Source of the DNA: an uncultured Marinobacter sp.
GTDB taxonomy: Bacteria > Pseudomonadota > Gammaproteobacteria > Pseudomonadales > Oleiphilaceae
Assembly: GCF_947488835.1 (NCBI RefSeq)
Contig: NZ_CANLBK010000004.1
Location: forward strand, 124,001-188,000
Reading direction: 5' to 3'
Length of the DNA stretch: 64,000 nucleotides
Both the position numbers and the translations under genes were made by a program. The notes beneath the pieces were generated by a model, which saw only the letters and a list, made by a program, of their open reading frames with translations, was not told the origin of the DNA and searched no databases. The stretch's first letter is position 1. Each line of letters starts with the position of its first letter. Positions 8,734-17,115 of the stretch are shown here, piece after piece.

Positions 8734-9192
8734 ATGAGTCTCTTGCATCGTTTTTCGAGAGCGCCGGAATTGATGCGTTCCGGTTTGGCTTCTGCCGTTT
8801 TCCTGCTCATGGTAACAGGATTGGCCAGTGCGCAGACCAGTCCTGGCGAGAGCCAGGTGTTTGAGGTTGAGCAACGGTCAACGCTGGAAACTATCCCTTT
8901 CCGCTCCATTGCTGAAGATGCGCTGTCGGATACGGTGATAGAGGGCGGATTGGCTGCGCCAGCTGAGGGTGTCCCTGTACAACAGGCGGGTGCCGACGAC
9001 TTCTATCTCGACCCCTTGGCGATACAGCCTGGGGATGGCCGTACGGATCTCGGGCGCTCTCAGATACCGGTAGAGTTTCGCTTCAGCAATCCAAAATCCC
9101 TTCCCGGGCAGACACACAGCAATAACTACGTGATTCGCCCGCCAGAAAATCGCACCTACGAAGCCCTTAATGTGAATATGACCGGCCGCTGA
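8734..9192 (+). CDS. Hypothetical secreted protein
   Basis: I do not recognise a family. The 152-aa product begins with a clear signal peptide: basic n-region, hydrophobic LASAVFLLMVTGLASA, and likely cleavage after ALA-type residues before QTSPGES. The mature part is acidic, rich in Pro, Gly, Glu and Asp, has no Cys pair and looks largely unstructured, so a periplasmic or extracellular location is likely. I chose ATG 8734 with GAGGGTG upstream over an in-frame GTG at 8713. It has no evident operon partner and faces the acyl-CoA-binding gene across a hairpin. Confidence 0.7.
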   Translation: MSLLHRFSRAPELMRSGLASAVFLLMVTGLASAQTSPGESQVFEVEQRSTLETIPFRSIAEDALSDTVIEGGLAAPAEGVPVQQAGADDFYLDPLAIQPGDGRTDLGRSQIPVEFRFSNPKSLPGQTHSNNYVIRPPENRTYEALNVNMTGR

Positions 9193-9235
9193 CAAGTCCG
9201 GAGAATATACGAAGGCATTAAATCAGAGGTGTTGT

Positions 9236-9262
9236 GATCCCGGCAGTGTTTCTGCCGGGATC
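9236..9262. terminator. Perfect hairpin between convergent genes
   Basis: GATCCCGGCAG (9236-9246) and CTGCCGGGATC (9252-9262) form an 11-bp perfect stem with a 5-nt loop, midway between the stops of two convergent genes. Neither side has a real T-run, so efficiency as an intrinsic terminator is uncertain. Confidence 0.55.
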
Positions 9263-9278
9263 GAAAAGCAGAGACGGC

Positions 9279-9539
9279 TTACTTCAGGGCTTCGAGCTTG
9301 TCGATGTACTTCTGCATGGCGTCGTCTTTCGACATGCCTTTGCACTTTTCCCATGCGTCATACTTGGCGCGGCCAACAAAATCCATCATGCCCGGGCGTT
9401 TGCCTGACACATCGCCTTCGGTGCCCTGCTTGTACAGTGCGTAGAACTCCAGCTTCATCTCGTTGGATGGTTTGAAATCGCCTTCGGCATTTTGAATGTA
9501 GTTTACTGCTTCTTCGAAACGGGTTTTCACGTCGCTCAT
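9279..9539 (-). CDS. Acyl-CoA-binding protein
   Basis: This 86-aa cytosolic four-helix protein binds medium- and long-chain acyl-CoA esters and buffers the acyl-CoA pool. The family motifs are plain: [10 protein letters not shown] in helix 1, then [15 protein letters not shown], and [20 protein letters not shown], containing the Tyr, Lys and Trp residues that hold the CoA head group. Length matches the family exactly. The start ATG 9539 has GGAGGAG upstream. It is monocistronic and divergent from the T6SS locus. Confidence 0.93.
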   Translation of the reverse strand: MSDVKTRFEEAVNYIQNAEGDFKPSNEMKLEFYALYKQGTEGDVSGKRPGMMDFVGRAKYDAWEKCKGMSKDDAMQKYIDKLEALK

Positions 9540-9844
9540 ATCAATCTCCTCCTTGGTTGTAGTGAAAGTACTTTGAAGCTTTAACTATGGGTTTCAGGAG
9601 TATAGCCACGACGCCAGATGCCGTCATTGACCAAATTTACCAAGGCGATGGCCAGTAGGTCACAAGTACACACATGGGGACAAACACTTTGGCAAAAGTT
9701 TGCCCGCGCGCACAGTTTGCGGCACCGCTGGCCAATTTTTGCTTGAGAAACCTGATCCACGTGTGTACAGTTTTGCCGTTGCGTACCAGGATGGTGCGCA
9801 CGAAGGACTGAACAACTGCAAATGATTTGCACAGGGAGCAAGCC
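9540..9844. promoter_or_regulatory. Divergent control region between the acyl-CoA-binding gene and the T6SS locus
   Basis: This 305-bp gene-free stretch contains several dyads: GTACACAC (9666-9673) with GTGTGTAC (9761-9768), GGCAAA-AG-TTTGCC (9691-9704) and the perfect 15-bp palindrome at 9817-9831. The word TTTGC occurs at 9699, 9716, 9738, 9772 and 9826 on the plus strand. I see no convincing sigma-70 promoter; two sigma-54-like -24/-12 pairs are one base too short. The clustering of dyads suggests an operator region for tssB and the genes behind it. Confidence 0.5.
9817..9831. promoter_or_regulatory. 15-bp perfect palindrome before tssB
   Basis: TGCAAATGATTTGCA is a perfect 7-1-7 palindrome ending 13 bp before the tssB start and just before its GGGAG ribosome binding site. 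A one-base spacer disfavours an RNA hairpin and favours a site for a dimeric DNA-binding protein. A site placed here would act as a repressor site or lie in the leader. Confidence 0.5.
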
Positions 9845-10339
9845 ATGTCGTCTAAAGACGGTTCTGTCGCGCCTAAAGAGCGCATCAATATCAAGTATGT
9901 CCCCGCCACCGGAGATCAGCAGGCCGAAACCGAACTGCCGCTGAAGATGTTCGTCGTTGGTGATTTTAAAGGGCACGCCGAAGAAACCCCCATCGAAGAA
10001 CGCAAAGCCATTTCCGTCGACAAGAACAATTTCCGTTCTGTCATGAAGGAAGCCGGCCTGACGTTGTCCACTACTGTATCCAACCAGCTGGAAGATCAGG
10101 CCGACGAACTGCCGGTTAACCTCGAATTCCAGACCCTGGATGATTTCTCGCCCGATAGCATTGCCCGTCAGGTTCCCGAGATGAAGAAGCTCATCGAACT
10201 GCGGGAAGCGCTCGTAGCCTTGAAAGGCCCGCTGGGTAACGTGCCTTCGTTCCGTTCCAAGCTGCAGGAATTGCTGGATAACGACGAAGCCCGAGAAACT
10301 CTGTTGTCTGAGCTGGAACTGGCGACAGACGGCGAGTAA
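9845..10339 (+). CDS. tssB: T6SS contractile sheath small subunit TssB (VipA)
   Basis: TssB assembles with TssC into the cytoplasmic contractile sheath that drives the T6SS spike. The 164-aa product starts at ATG 9845 (MSSKDGSVAPKERINIKYVP) with GGGAG upstream. It shows the family core ELPLKMFVVGDFKG, the FRSVMKEAGLTL region, and VNLEFQTLDDFSPDSIARQVPEM leading to an interaction helix of the LRE-LVALKGPLGN type. It is the first gene of the T6SS locus and is followed by tssC. Confidence 0.95.
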   Translation: MSSKDGSVAPKERINIKYVPATGDQQAETELPLKMFVVGDFKGHAEETPIEERKAISVDKNNFRSVMKEAGLTLSTTVSNQLEDQADELPVNLEFQTLDDFSPDSIARQVPEMKKLIELREALVALKGPLGNVPSFRSKLQELLDNDEARETLLSELELATDGE

Positions 10340-10404
10340 TCGATGCTGCCGCGTGTACGCGGTACACAACACCAAATATCAATCACGTACTGAAGGGATG
10401 TGGT

Positions 10405-11886
10405 ATGTCTGATACTGCTGCGCAGCAATCCGCTGCCTCCGAATCTGTTATGGAAGGCTCGTTGCTGGACCAGGTTATGGCCAACAGCCGTATGGCTCCG
10501 GCTGACGAGGGCTATGATGTCGCCCGCAAAGGCGTTGCAACATTTATTGCCAACCTTCTGAAAAGCGAAGAAAAAGGCCAGCCGGTCAACAAGGCTTTGG
10601 TTGACCAGATGGTGGTTGAGCTGGATCGCAAGATCAGCGCCCAGATGGATGAAATTCTGCATGCACCCAAATTGCAGGAACTGGAGTCCTCCTGGCGTGG
10701 CCTCAAGCTGATGGTTGATCGCACGGATTTCCGTGAAAACATCAAAGTGGACATTCTGCACGCCACCAAAACCGAACTGCTGGAAGACTTCGAGTTTGCT
10801 CCCGACGTTACCCAGACCGGTTTCTACAAGCACATTTATTCCACAGAATACGGTCAGTTCGGCGGCGAGCCGGTAGGCGCGGTTGTTGGTAACTATGCGT
10901 TCACACCGTCTACCCCGGATATGAAGCTGCTGCAGTACGTCTCGTCTGTGGGTGCTATGGCCCACGCGCCTTTCCTGTCCTCGGTTGCGCCGTCATTCTT
11001 TGGCGTAGACAGCTACCAGGAATTGCCGGCAATCAAAGAACTGAAAGCCGTTTTCGAAGGCCCGAAATACGCCAAGTGGCGTTCCTTGCGTGAATCCGAA
11101 GACGCCCGCTACCTTGGCCTGACATCGCCACGTTTCCTGCTACGGGTGCCCTATGACCCAAGCGAAAACCCGGTGCGCAGCTTCAACTACAAGGAAGATG
11201 TCTCCGGCGATCACGAGCATTACCTGTGGGGTAACACTGCATACTTGCTGGCTACGCGATTGACTGAGAGCTTTGCCAAGTACCGCTGGTGCCCGAACAT
11301 CATCGGCCCACAGAGTGGTGGTGCGGTGGAAGATCTGCCGGTTCACCTGTTCGAATCCTTCGGCCAGCTGGAAGCGAAGATCCCGACCGAAGTGCTGATC
11401 ACGGATCGTCGTGAATACGAAATGGCCGACGAAGGCTTTATCTCCCTCACCATGCGTAAGGGTAGCGATAACGCCGCATTCTTCTCAGCCAACTCCGTAC
11501 AAAAGCCCAAGCAGTTCCCGAACACCAAGGAAGGCAAGGAAGCGGAAACCAACTACAAGTTGGGCACCCAGTTGCCTTACATGATGATCGTTAACCGCCT
11601 GGCTCATTACATCAAGGTGCTGCAGCGCGAGCAGATCGGTTCCTGGAAAGAGCGTCAGGATCTTGAGCGTGAGCTGAATACCTGGATTCGCCAGTACGTG
11701 GCTGATCAGGAAAACCCACCGGCCGAAGTACGCAGCCGCCGCCCATTGCGCGCCGCTCAGGTAACGGTTTCCGATGTAGAAGGCGATCCAGGCTGGTACC
11801 AGGTGTCTCTGGCTGTGCGTCCGCACTTCAAATACATGGGTGCCAACTTCGAGCTGTCGCTGGTAGGCCGTCTGGACAAGGATTAA
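10405..11886 (+). CDS. tssC: T6SS contractile sheath large subunit TssC (VipB)
   Basis: This 493-aa sheath subunit interlocks with TssB; the extended sheath contracts to fire the tube and is then disassembled by ClpV. Family features include ELESSWRGLKLMVDRTDF, the GEPVGAVVGNYAF block, the conserved FLSSVAPSFFG segment, NTAYLLATRLTESFAKYRWCP and the C-terminal RPLRAAQVTVSDVEGDPGWY stretch ending in the usual LVGRLDKD. It lies 65 bp after tssB with AAGGG before the start. Confidence 0.97.
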   Translation: MSDTAAQQSAASESVMEGSLLDQVMANSRMAPADEGYDVARKGVATFIANLLKSEEKGQPVNKALVDQMVVELDRKISAQMDEILHAPKLQELESSWRGLKLMVDRTDFRENIKVDILHATKTELLEDFEFAPDVTQTGFYKHIYSTEYGQFGGEPVGAVVGNYAFTPSTPDMKLLQYVSSVGAMAHAPFLSSVAPSFFGVDSYQELPAIKELKAVFEGPKYAKWRSLRESEDARYLGLTSPRFLLRVPYDPSENPVRSFNYKEDVSGDHEHYLWGNTAYLLATRLTESFAKYRWCPNIIGPQSGGAVEDLPVHLFESFGQLEAKIPTEVLITDRREYEMADEGFISLTMRKGSDNAAFFSANSVQKPKQFPNTKEGKEAETNYKLGTQLPYMMIVNRLAHYIKVLQREQIGSWKERQDLERELNTWIRQYVADQENPPAEVRSRRPLRAAQVTVSDVEGDPGWYQVSLAVRPHFKYMGANFELSLVGRLDKD

Positions 11887-11889
11887 TCC

Positions 11890-12318
11890 GTGTTCAGTAG
11901 TGACGCACAACCCATGGGGGGCAGCCTGTTCGAACGATTGGAGCAGGCCAGTTCCCCGGAAGGGCAAAGCATGGGCGAGGTCACCCATGTGGTGGCTTCC
12001 ATCAAACGCCACCTGGTTCGACTGCTCAATGCTCACCCCGGCAATAGCGCCTGTGCGCCAGAACTGGGACTGCTGGACTTCAATGATGCGACTCTGGGTA
12101 CTCACGATCTGAGTATCCAGATCCGCAGCGCAATCCGGCAGTGTATTGAGAAGTACGAGCCCAGAGTTAAGCGGGTTGATGTAGTCGCCTTGCCTCAAGG
12201 CCCAGACCCTTTGCAACTACGTTTCCAGGTAACGGTCTACCTGAACGTAGGCGCAAAAGATGACAAGACAACCATAGATTTATTACTGGATGACAAACGT
12301 TACTACCGAGTGATGTAA
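11890..12318 (+). CDS. tssE: T6SS baseplate protein TssE (gp25-like)
   Basis: TssE is the gp25-like lysozyme-fold protein (without enzymatic activity) of the T6SS baseplate wedge, where it nucleates sheath polymerisation. The 142-aa product starts at GTG 11890, three bases after the tssC stop. The N-terminal GGSLFERLEQ motif, the ELGLLDFND segment and the C-terminal KYEPRVKRVDVV block are characteristic. A long stem-loop, not a clear terminator, separates it from tssF. Confidence 0.92.
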   Translation: MFSSDAQPMGGSLFERLEQASSPEGQSMGEVTHVVASIKRHLVRLLNAHPGNSACAPELGLLDFNDATLGTHDLSIQIRSAIRQCIEKYEPRVKRVDVVALPQGPDPLQLRFQVTVYLNVGAKDDKTTIDLLLDDKRYYRVM

Positions 12319-12364
12319 CGAAACGATCAGCAAACACCAAGGATGGCAGGAGCCGGTGGGGATG

Positions 12365-12423
12365 CTTTTCTGCAGGGAAAAAAATGTCTGAGCGCAGCGA
12401 GTTGTTTTTTCCCGGAAGAAAAG
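12365..12423. repeat. Long stem-loop between tssE and tssF
   Basis: CTTTTCT (12365-12371) pairs with AGAAAAG (12417-12423) and GGGAAAAAA (12375-12383) with TTTTTTCCC (12405-12413), separated by a symmetric 3-by-3 internal loop. The apex holds GTCTGAGCGCAGCGAG. The T-run lies inside the stem rather than after it, so this is not a standard terminator; it could be a processing or stability element that splits the operon into two expression segments. Confidence 0.6.
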
Positions 12424-12463
12424 TATACCGACCGGATCATACTCCCAAGGAAGCGGTAGTTGT

Positions 12464-14236
12464 ATGAAGTTAAACCGATTTTACAGGGACGAACTGAGCT
12501 TTCTGCGATTGCAGGGGCGGGAGTTTGCCGAAGCTCATCCTCAGCTTACCCGATTCTTGTCGGAGCAAAGCACTGATCCAGACGTTGAGCGTTTATTGGA
12601 AGGCTTTGCGTTTTTGACGGGGAAGCTTCGAGAGAAGGTGGAGGATGAATTTCCCGAACTGACTCATTCACTGTTGAACATGCTTTGGCCGAACTATCTT
12701 CGCCCGGTTCCCAGCTGCACGATTATGCGGTTTGATCCACAGTTACACTCTATCAGTGAACGACAAAGGGTAGAGCGGCACACGGAAATCAAGAGTCGTC
12801 CTTTGGGAGATTCCACACGCCAGACACAGTGCCGGTTTCGTACCTGCAGGGCAGTAGACGTGTTTCCCATCAGTGTGGCGGATGCTCACGCGGAGCATTC
12901 GCGGGAAGTGTCGTCGATGACCGTGGATCTGGCGCTTCATACAGGTCAGCCATTGAGCGGTCTTGATCTCGATAGCCTGCGATTCTATCTGGGTGGGGAT
13001 AACCATACGGCTGAAACGCTGTATCTATGGCTGAATCATTATCTCAATCGCATGGAGTTGGTGGTTGGCGATTCGGTTTACAGCCTGCCGACATCTTTGT
13101 TGAAGCCAGTTGGTTTCGCCAGCGATGAGGCTTTGTTGCCTTATCCCAAGAACGCCTATTCCGGCTACCGGATTCTTCAGGAATACCTGAGTTTTCCCGA
13201 GGCGTTCCGGTTTGTAGATATCACCGGACTAAAAAATCGTTTGCCTGCAGTCCAGGCAGATGAGATCAGCCTGCGTTTTCATTTCAGCCGTATTCTCCCG
13301 CCAGATGCGCGGGTTCGGGCTGAGAATATGCAGCTTTACTGCACGCCAGCGGTGAATCTGTTTACCCATGAGGGTGAGCCGGTGGATCTTAACGGGCGCC
13401 AGACCGAGTACCGGATTCTGGCATCCAGCCGCTCGCCGGATCATTTTGAAGTGTTCAGTATTGAGCAGGTTGAAGGCTGGCTGGAAGGCCGTTCCGGGCG
13501 AGGCGAGCGTCGGCTTTACACGGCGTTCGAAAGCTTTCAGCACGAAGTTGAGCGGGATCGTGGTCGCACAGCCCTGTATTACCGGGTTCGGGCCAAGGAC
13601 AGCGTGCGCGGTGACGGGTTTGATCACTATATGTCGTTTGTTCGGGGCGATGAATCTGAATGCATGGATCGCCAGGAAGCGATTTCCCTGACCCTGACCT
13701 GCACCAACCGGCAACTGCCCCAGCAACTGGCGGTCGGGGAAGTGTGCATGGCAACAGAAACCACACCGGCGTTTGCGTCGTTCAGCAATATTACCCGTCC
13801 TACTGCCACCTTGAGGCCGACCCTGGATGGCAGTCTGTTGTGGACGCTGATCTCCAACCTGTCGCTAAACTATCTCTCCATGCTGGATGTGGATGCCTTG
13901 CGCACCGTGTTGCGTGTTTATGATTTCCGCGCGCTGGTGGATCGCCAGGCGGAGCGGGTGTCGCAGAAGCGGCTTGCAGGCATCAGCGCCATCGAAACCA
14001 ACCCGGTGGACAAAATGATTCGCGGGCTGCCGGTGCGGGGAATTCGGTCGGTGATGAAGCTGGATCAGCAGGCTTTTGCGTCGGAAGGCGATTTGTACCT
14101 GTTCGGCACCGTACTCAGCCAGTTCTTTGCACTTTATGCCAGTATCAACGCATTTCACCAACTGGAAGTGGTGAATACAGACAACCAGGAACGGTATACA
14201 TGGACGTTACAGCAAGGTCAGCAGCCGCTGATGTAG
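12464..14236 (+). CDS. tssF: T6SS baseplate protein TssF (VasA)
   Basis: This 590-aa subunit of the TssEFGK baseplate wedge starts at ATG 12464 with AAGGAAG upstream. The opening FYRDELSFLRLQGREFAEAH, the VERLLEGFAFLTGKLREKVE block and ALLNMLWPNYLRP-type segment (here SLLNMLWPNYLRPVPS) are diagnostic for TssF/VasA. The C-terminal end (VLSQFFALYASINAFHQLEV) is also conserved. The gene overlaps tssG by 37 bp, as is usual for this pair, which assembles as a TssF2-TssG heterotrimer. Confidence 0.96.
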   Translation: MKLNRFYRDELSFLRLQGREFAEAHPQLTRFLSEQSTDPDVERLLEGFAFLTGKLREKVEDEFPELTHSLLNMLWPNYLRPVPSCTIMRFDPQLHSISERQRVERHTEIKSRPLGDSTRQTQCRFRTCRAVDVFPISVADAHAEHSREVSSMTVDLALHTGQPLSGLDLDSLRFYLGGDNHTAETLYLWLNHYLNRMELVVGDSVYSLPTSLLKPVGFASDEALLPYPKNAYSGYRILQEYLSFPEAFRFVDITGLKNRLPAVQADEISLRFHFSRILPPDARVRAENMQLYCTPAVNLFTHEGEPVDLNGRQTEYRILASSRSPDHFEVFSIEQVEGWLEGRSGRGERRLYTAFESFQHEVERDRGRTALYYRVRAKDSVRGDGFDHYMSFVRGDESECMDRQEAISLTLTCTNRQLPQQLAVGEVCMATETTPAFASFSNITRPTATLRPTLDGSLLWTLISNLSLNYLSMLDVDALRTVLRVYDFRALVDRQAERVSQKRLAGISAIETNPVDKMIRGLPVRGIRSVMKLDQQAFASEGDLYLFGTVLSQFFALYASINAFHQLEVVNTDNQERYTWTLQQGQQPLM

Positions 14237-15216
14237 CCGGCCTGCAACCCGTTCTGGGCAATGCGCGGCGGTACAGTTTTTTTCAGTTGGTGGATCTGAT
14301 TCACCGGCACCATGGTGATGATCTGGAGGACAGCGGAGACGATCAGCCGCGCCAGGAGCGCATCCGTTTTTCCTCCTCTGCGGGGTTGGGGTTTCCAGGC
14401 AGCGATGTGATTTCAGCCTTGTCGCCGGAGCATGCACACGGGCCCTACCAGATGGAAGTGAGTTTTCTGGGGCTGCACGGCTCCCAGTCGCCATTGCCCG
14501 GCTATTATCTCGAAGATCTGGCTTGGGAAGCGGGTCAGGACCTGGGTATTCGCCGGCATTTTCTGGATTTTTTCAATCATCGGCTGGTTACCCTGTTTCA
14601 CCGATCATGGCGCAAATATCGCTACTACGTGCGTTTTCGCCCTGGTGCATCGGATGGGTTTTCCAACTTGATCTATTCCCTGACGGGCCTTGGCGACAGC
14701 CGCCTGCGGGACGCGACGCCGGTTAACTGGTCGAAGATGCTGGCCTATTCCGGCTTGATGGCGGGGCGCAGTCGCTCTCCCGAGGTGGTCAGCGGCATTG
14801 TCGGGCACTGTTTCGATCTCGACGATGTGAGTATTGAGCAATGGGTACTGCGCAAGGTGGCCATTGGTGAAGATCAGCAAACACGCCTGGGCCAGAGCAA
14901 TGCCACGCTGGGAAACGACACGCTGGTGGGCTCGCAGGTGCGGGACCGCAGCGGTAAGTTCGTTTTGCGAATCCGTAACCTGAGCCGCCAACGATTCGCC
15001 GATTTTTTGCCCAACGGGCAGGATCACCAGCGCTTGGTAAAGCTGGTTGAATTTGCCACCCGTGAGCAACTGGCCTACGACCTGGAGCTGCAGATGCGTG
15101 GTCAGGATATCCGCCCCATGCAGATGGGAGAGGACATACGGCTCGGCTGGAACTCGTTTGTGACACCCGAGAAATCCCAAACCCGGCCCGCCGTGCGGAT
15201 TCAGATACGCCGTTAA
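14200..15216 (+). CDS. tssG: T6SS baseplate protein TssG (VasB)
   Basis: TssG is the partner of TssF in the baseplate wedge. The 338-aa product shows the N-terminal YSFFQLVDLIHR stretch, the RIRFSSSAGLGFPGSDV segment, the MEVSFLGLHGSQSPLPGYYLEDL block and FLDFFNHRLVTLFHRSWRKYRY, all hallmarks of TssG/ImpH. The start overlaps the end of tssF by 37 bp in a different frame. The next gene starts 19 bp after its stop. Confidence 0.95.
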   Translation: MDVTARSAAADVAGLQPVLGNARRYSFFQLVDLIHRHHGDDLEDSGDDQPRQERIRFSSSAGLGFPGSDVISALSPEHAHGPYQMEVSFLGLHGSQSPLPGYYLEDLAWEAGQDLGIRRHFLDFFNHRLVTLFHRSWRKYRYYVRFRPGASDGFSNLIYSLTGLGDSRLRDATPVNWSKMLAYSGLMAGRSRSPEVVSGIVGHCFDLDDVSIEQWVLRKVAIGEDQQTRLGQSNATLGNDTLVGSQVRDRSGKFVLRIRNLSRQRFADFLPNGQDHQRLVKLVEFATREQLAYDLELQMRGQDIRPMQMGEDIRLGWNSFVTPEKSQTRPAVRIQIRR

Positions 15217-15235
15217 TATGAAAAGGAACGCAATC

Positions 15236-16585
15236 ATGGAAGAGCGGCAGGTAACCAGACTGAAGCTGACGGTCACCAACCCCGGCACAACACGAAGTGG
15301 GGCAGGCGTTGAGCACAACTTTGGCCCCAAGGGTGGTTCCATTGGCACCGCCGAAAGTGATACCTGGCAACTGTCGGCGCATCGCACCGGCGCGGTTGCT
15401 GGTCATGCGGAAATTCGTCTTTTCGACGGTGGTTACTGCCTTATTGATCGCAGTGGCCGCACCTACATTAACAGTGCCACTCAGCCGGTGGGGCGTGGCC
15501 GTCGGGCACGGTTGAATCAGGGCGACACGGTCAGTATTGGTCGCTACCGCATACGGGCAGAGCTAATAGCGGCGCCATCAGGTTCGTCCACCGAACAGGA
15601 ACTGGCGCTCCGCGAGGCGGCGGAAGACAGGAAATTGGTGGATATAGCAGAAGGAGAGTTGGTACGTGGAGCTGAGCGCGATAGTGATATACAGGTAGTT
15701 GAGCCGATGGAAGGGCTGGCGCCAACAGCCGGTGATACGCCGAGCACTGACCCCATGCAGCGCTGGCAGAACGAGCCAGCTCACGTGAATCAGGAAGAGC
15801 GCACCTTGATGGCAAGCGAGCGCGCCTGGTTTGCAACTGAAACCGACGTGACAGATGAGTACCGGGAAAATCGCGACGTGGCGATGGGTCTTCCGGTAAG
15901 AAACGGAGAGAGAGACAGGATGTCAGAAACCCATAACGGCGCATCGGGCGAAGGTTCAGGTAGGAGGAGCCAGCCGCACAGCGATCAAAGCCGCAAACAT
16001 ATCAGTGCTACCCCTTTGATGCAGGGCATGGAGGCGGGGCTCGACTTTGCTGATAGTGATGGCATGCAGTTGTTCCTCGAAGAAGCCGGGCAGACCCTGA
16101 AAGCGACTATTGATGGCTTACTGGCCCTGCACCAGGGCGAAGACAGCCGGCATCAGGCGCTGCGCACACGGTTGCAGCCGATCGAAGATAATCCTTTGCG
16201 CCTTGGCGGGGACTACGAAGAAACCGTGCAAACCCTGTTTGCCAGCCAGCGCAGCCCGGTGCACTTGTCGGCGCCCGCGGCCGTGCAGGAAAGCCTGCAA
16301 AGCCTGAATCACCATCAGCAGGCCACCGGCGCGGCAATCAGTGAAGCACTGGAAGCCATTCTTTATGCGTTTTCACCAGAAGCCCTGCTGCGCCGTTTTC
16401 ATGGCTACCGCCGCGGCTTGCAGAAGAATGAGGATGAAGGTCGCTGGGCATGGGATATGTACCAACACTATTACCGGGAATTGAATTCGAGTCGTCAGCA
16501 GGGTTTTGAGCGCCTGTTTCAGGAAGTGTTCGATCAGGCTTACGACCAGCATTTACGTCAACTACAAAGGGAGAATCTGTTGTGA
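15236..16585 (+). CDS. tagH: T6SS-associated FHA-domain protein (TagH/ImpI family)
   Basis: This is a cytoplasmic T6SS accessory protein with an N-terminal forkhead-associated domain, which in related systems reads threonine phosphorylation. I chose ATG 15236 with AAAGGAA seven bases upstream, giving 449 aa; an in-frame ATG at 15218 lacks a site. The FHA domain spans residues 1-110 (FGPKGGSIGT, HAEIRLFDGGYCLIDRSGRTYIN, GDTVSIGRYRIRAE); the usual S-R/H core is partly altered. A long acidic linker leads to a C-terminal TagH domain (FSPEALLRRF to FQEVFDQAYDQHLRQL). No PpkA kinase or PppA phosphatase gene lies in the window. Confidence 0.9.
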   Translation: MEERQVTRLKLTVTNPGTTRSGAGVEHNFGPKGGSIGTAESDTWQLSAHRTGAVAGHAEIRLFDGGYCLIDRSGRTYINSATQPVGRGRRARLNQGDTVSIGRYRIRAELIAAPSGSSTEQELALREAAEDRKLVDIAEGELVRGAERDSDIQVVEPMEGLAPTAGDTPSTDPMQRWQNEPAHVNQEERTLMASERAWFATETDVTDEYRENRDVAMGLPVRNGERDRMSETHNGASGEGSGRRSQPHSDQSRKHISATPLMQGMEAGLDFADSDGMQLFLEEAGQTLKATIDGLLALHQGEDSRHQALRTRLQPIEDNPLRLGGDYEETVQTLFASQRSPVHLSAPAAVQESLQSLNHHQQATGAAISEALEAILYAFSPEALLRRFHGYRRGLQKNEDEGRWAWDMYQHYYRELNSSRQQGFERLFQEVFDQAYDQHLRQLQRENLL

Positions 16586-17115
16586 AAACCTGCAAATGGA
16601 CTTTGCTGGCGATTATGTTCGTGCTTGCGGGATGCAGCACACCCTATAACGCCGTAACCAAAACTGCGAAAGTACTCTGGGACCCCAGCATTCCTGTGGG
16701 CTACCCCGAGGATCTCCCCAGCCGGGTAGATCTGACCATGGTGGCTGAGCCGGGCGTGAACCCGAACGAGTCTCTGGCACCGACGCCGATCGCTTTTCAG
16801 ATTATTGAGATGCGCGACAGCTCCTTGTTGATGGCCGGTGATTTCGACCAGCTTCTGAACAACCTGAAAGACTCCCTTGGCCGGAACTACATCGAGCATA
16901 GCGATTACACCTTGGTGCCTGGCCAGTTCAAGTTTATAGAACCGTTTGAAATCAGCAAAGACACCCGGTTTATCGGCGTAATTGCCTTCTACGCCTACCC
17001 GAACCTGTCCCAGTGGAAGAAGGTGGTCAGGGTGGATCCGGTCGGCGGTCGTTATCACCTTCTGGTGAATCTGCGCGACAGGGAAGTCAAACTCAAGCGG
17101 TCGGAAGAAACCTGA
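16582..17115 (+). CDS. tssJ: T6SS outer-membrane lipoprotein TssJ (VasD)
   Basis: TssJ anchors the TssJLM membrane complex in the outer membrane by contacting the periplasmic domain of TssM. The 177-aa precursor has a lipoprotein signal peptide with lipobox LAGC, giving lipidated Cys18, followed by STPYNAV. The mature domain is a beta sandwich with LLMAGDFDQLL and FIGVIAFYAYPNLSQWKKVV segments typical of the family. The start is GTG 16582, overlapping the tagH stop by 4 bp, and the stop shares a base with the tssK start. Confidence 0.93.
   Translation: MKTCKWTLLAIMFVLAGCSTPYNAVTKTAKVLWDPSIPVGYPEDLPSRVDLTMVAEPGVNPNESLAPTPIAFQIIEMRDSSLLMAGDFDQLLNNLKDSLGRNYIEHSDYTLVPGQFKFIEPFEISKDTRFIGVIAFYAYPNLSQWKKVVRVDPVGGRYHLLVNLRDREVKLKRSEET

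Noticed and set aside
9690..9742. Two sigma-54-like promoters before tssB (TGGC...TTGC at 9690-9703 and 9729-9742)
   Set aside because: In both, only 9 bases separate the GG and GC dinucleotides; sigma-54 promoters need 10. The spacing is strict, so I do not annotate them.
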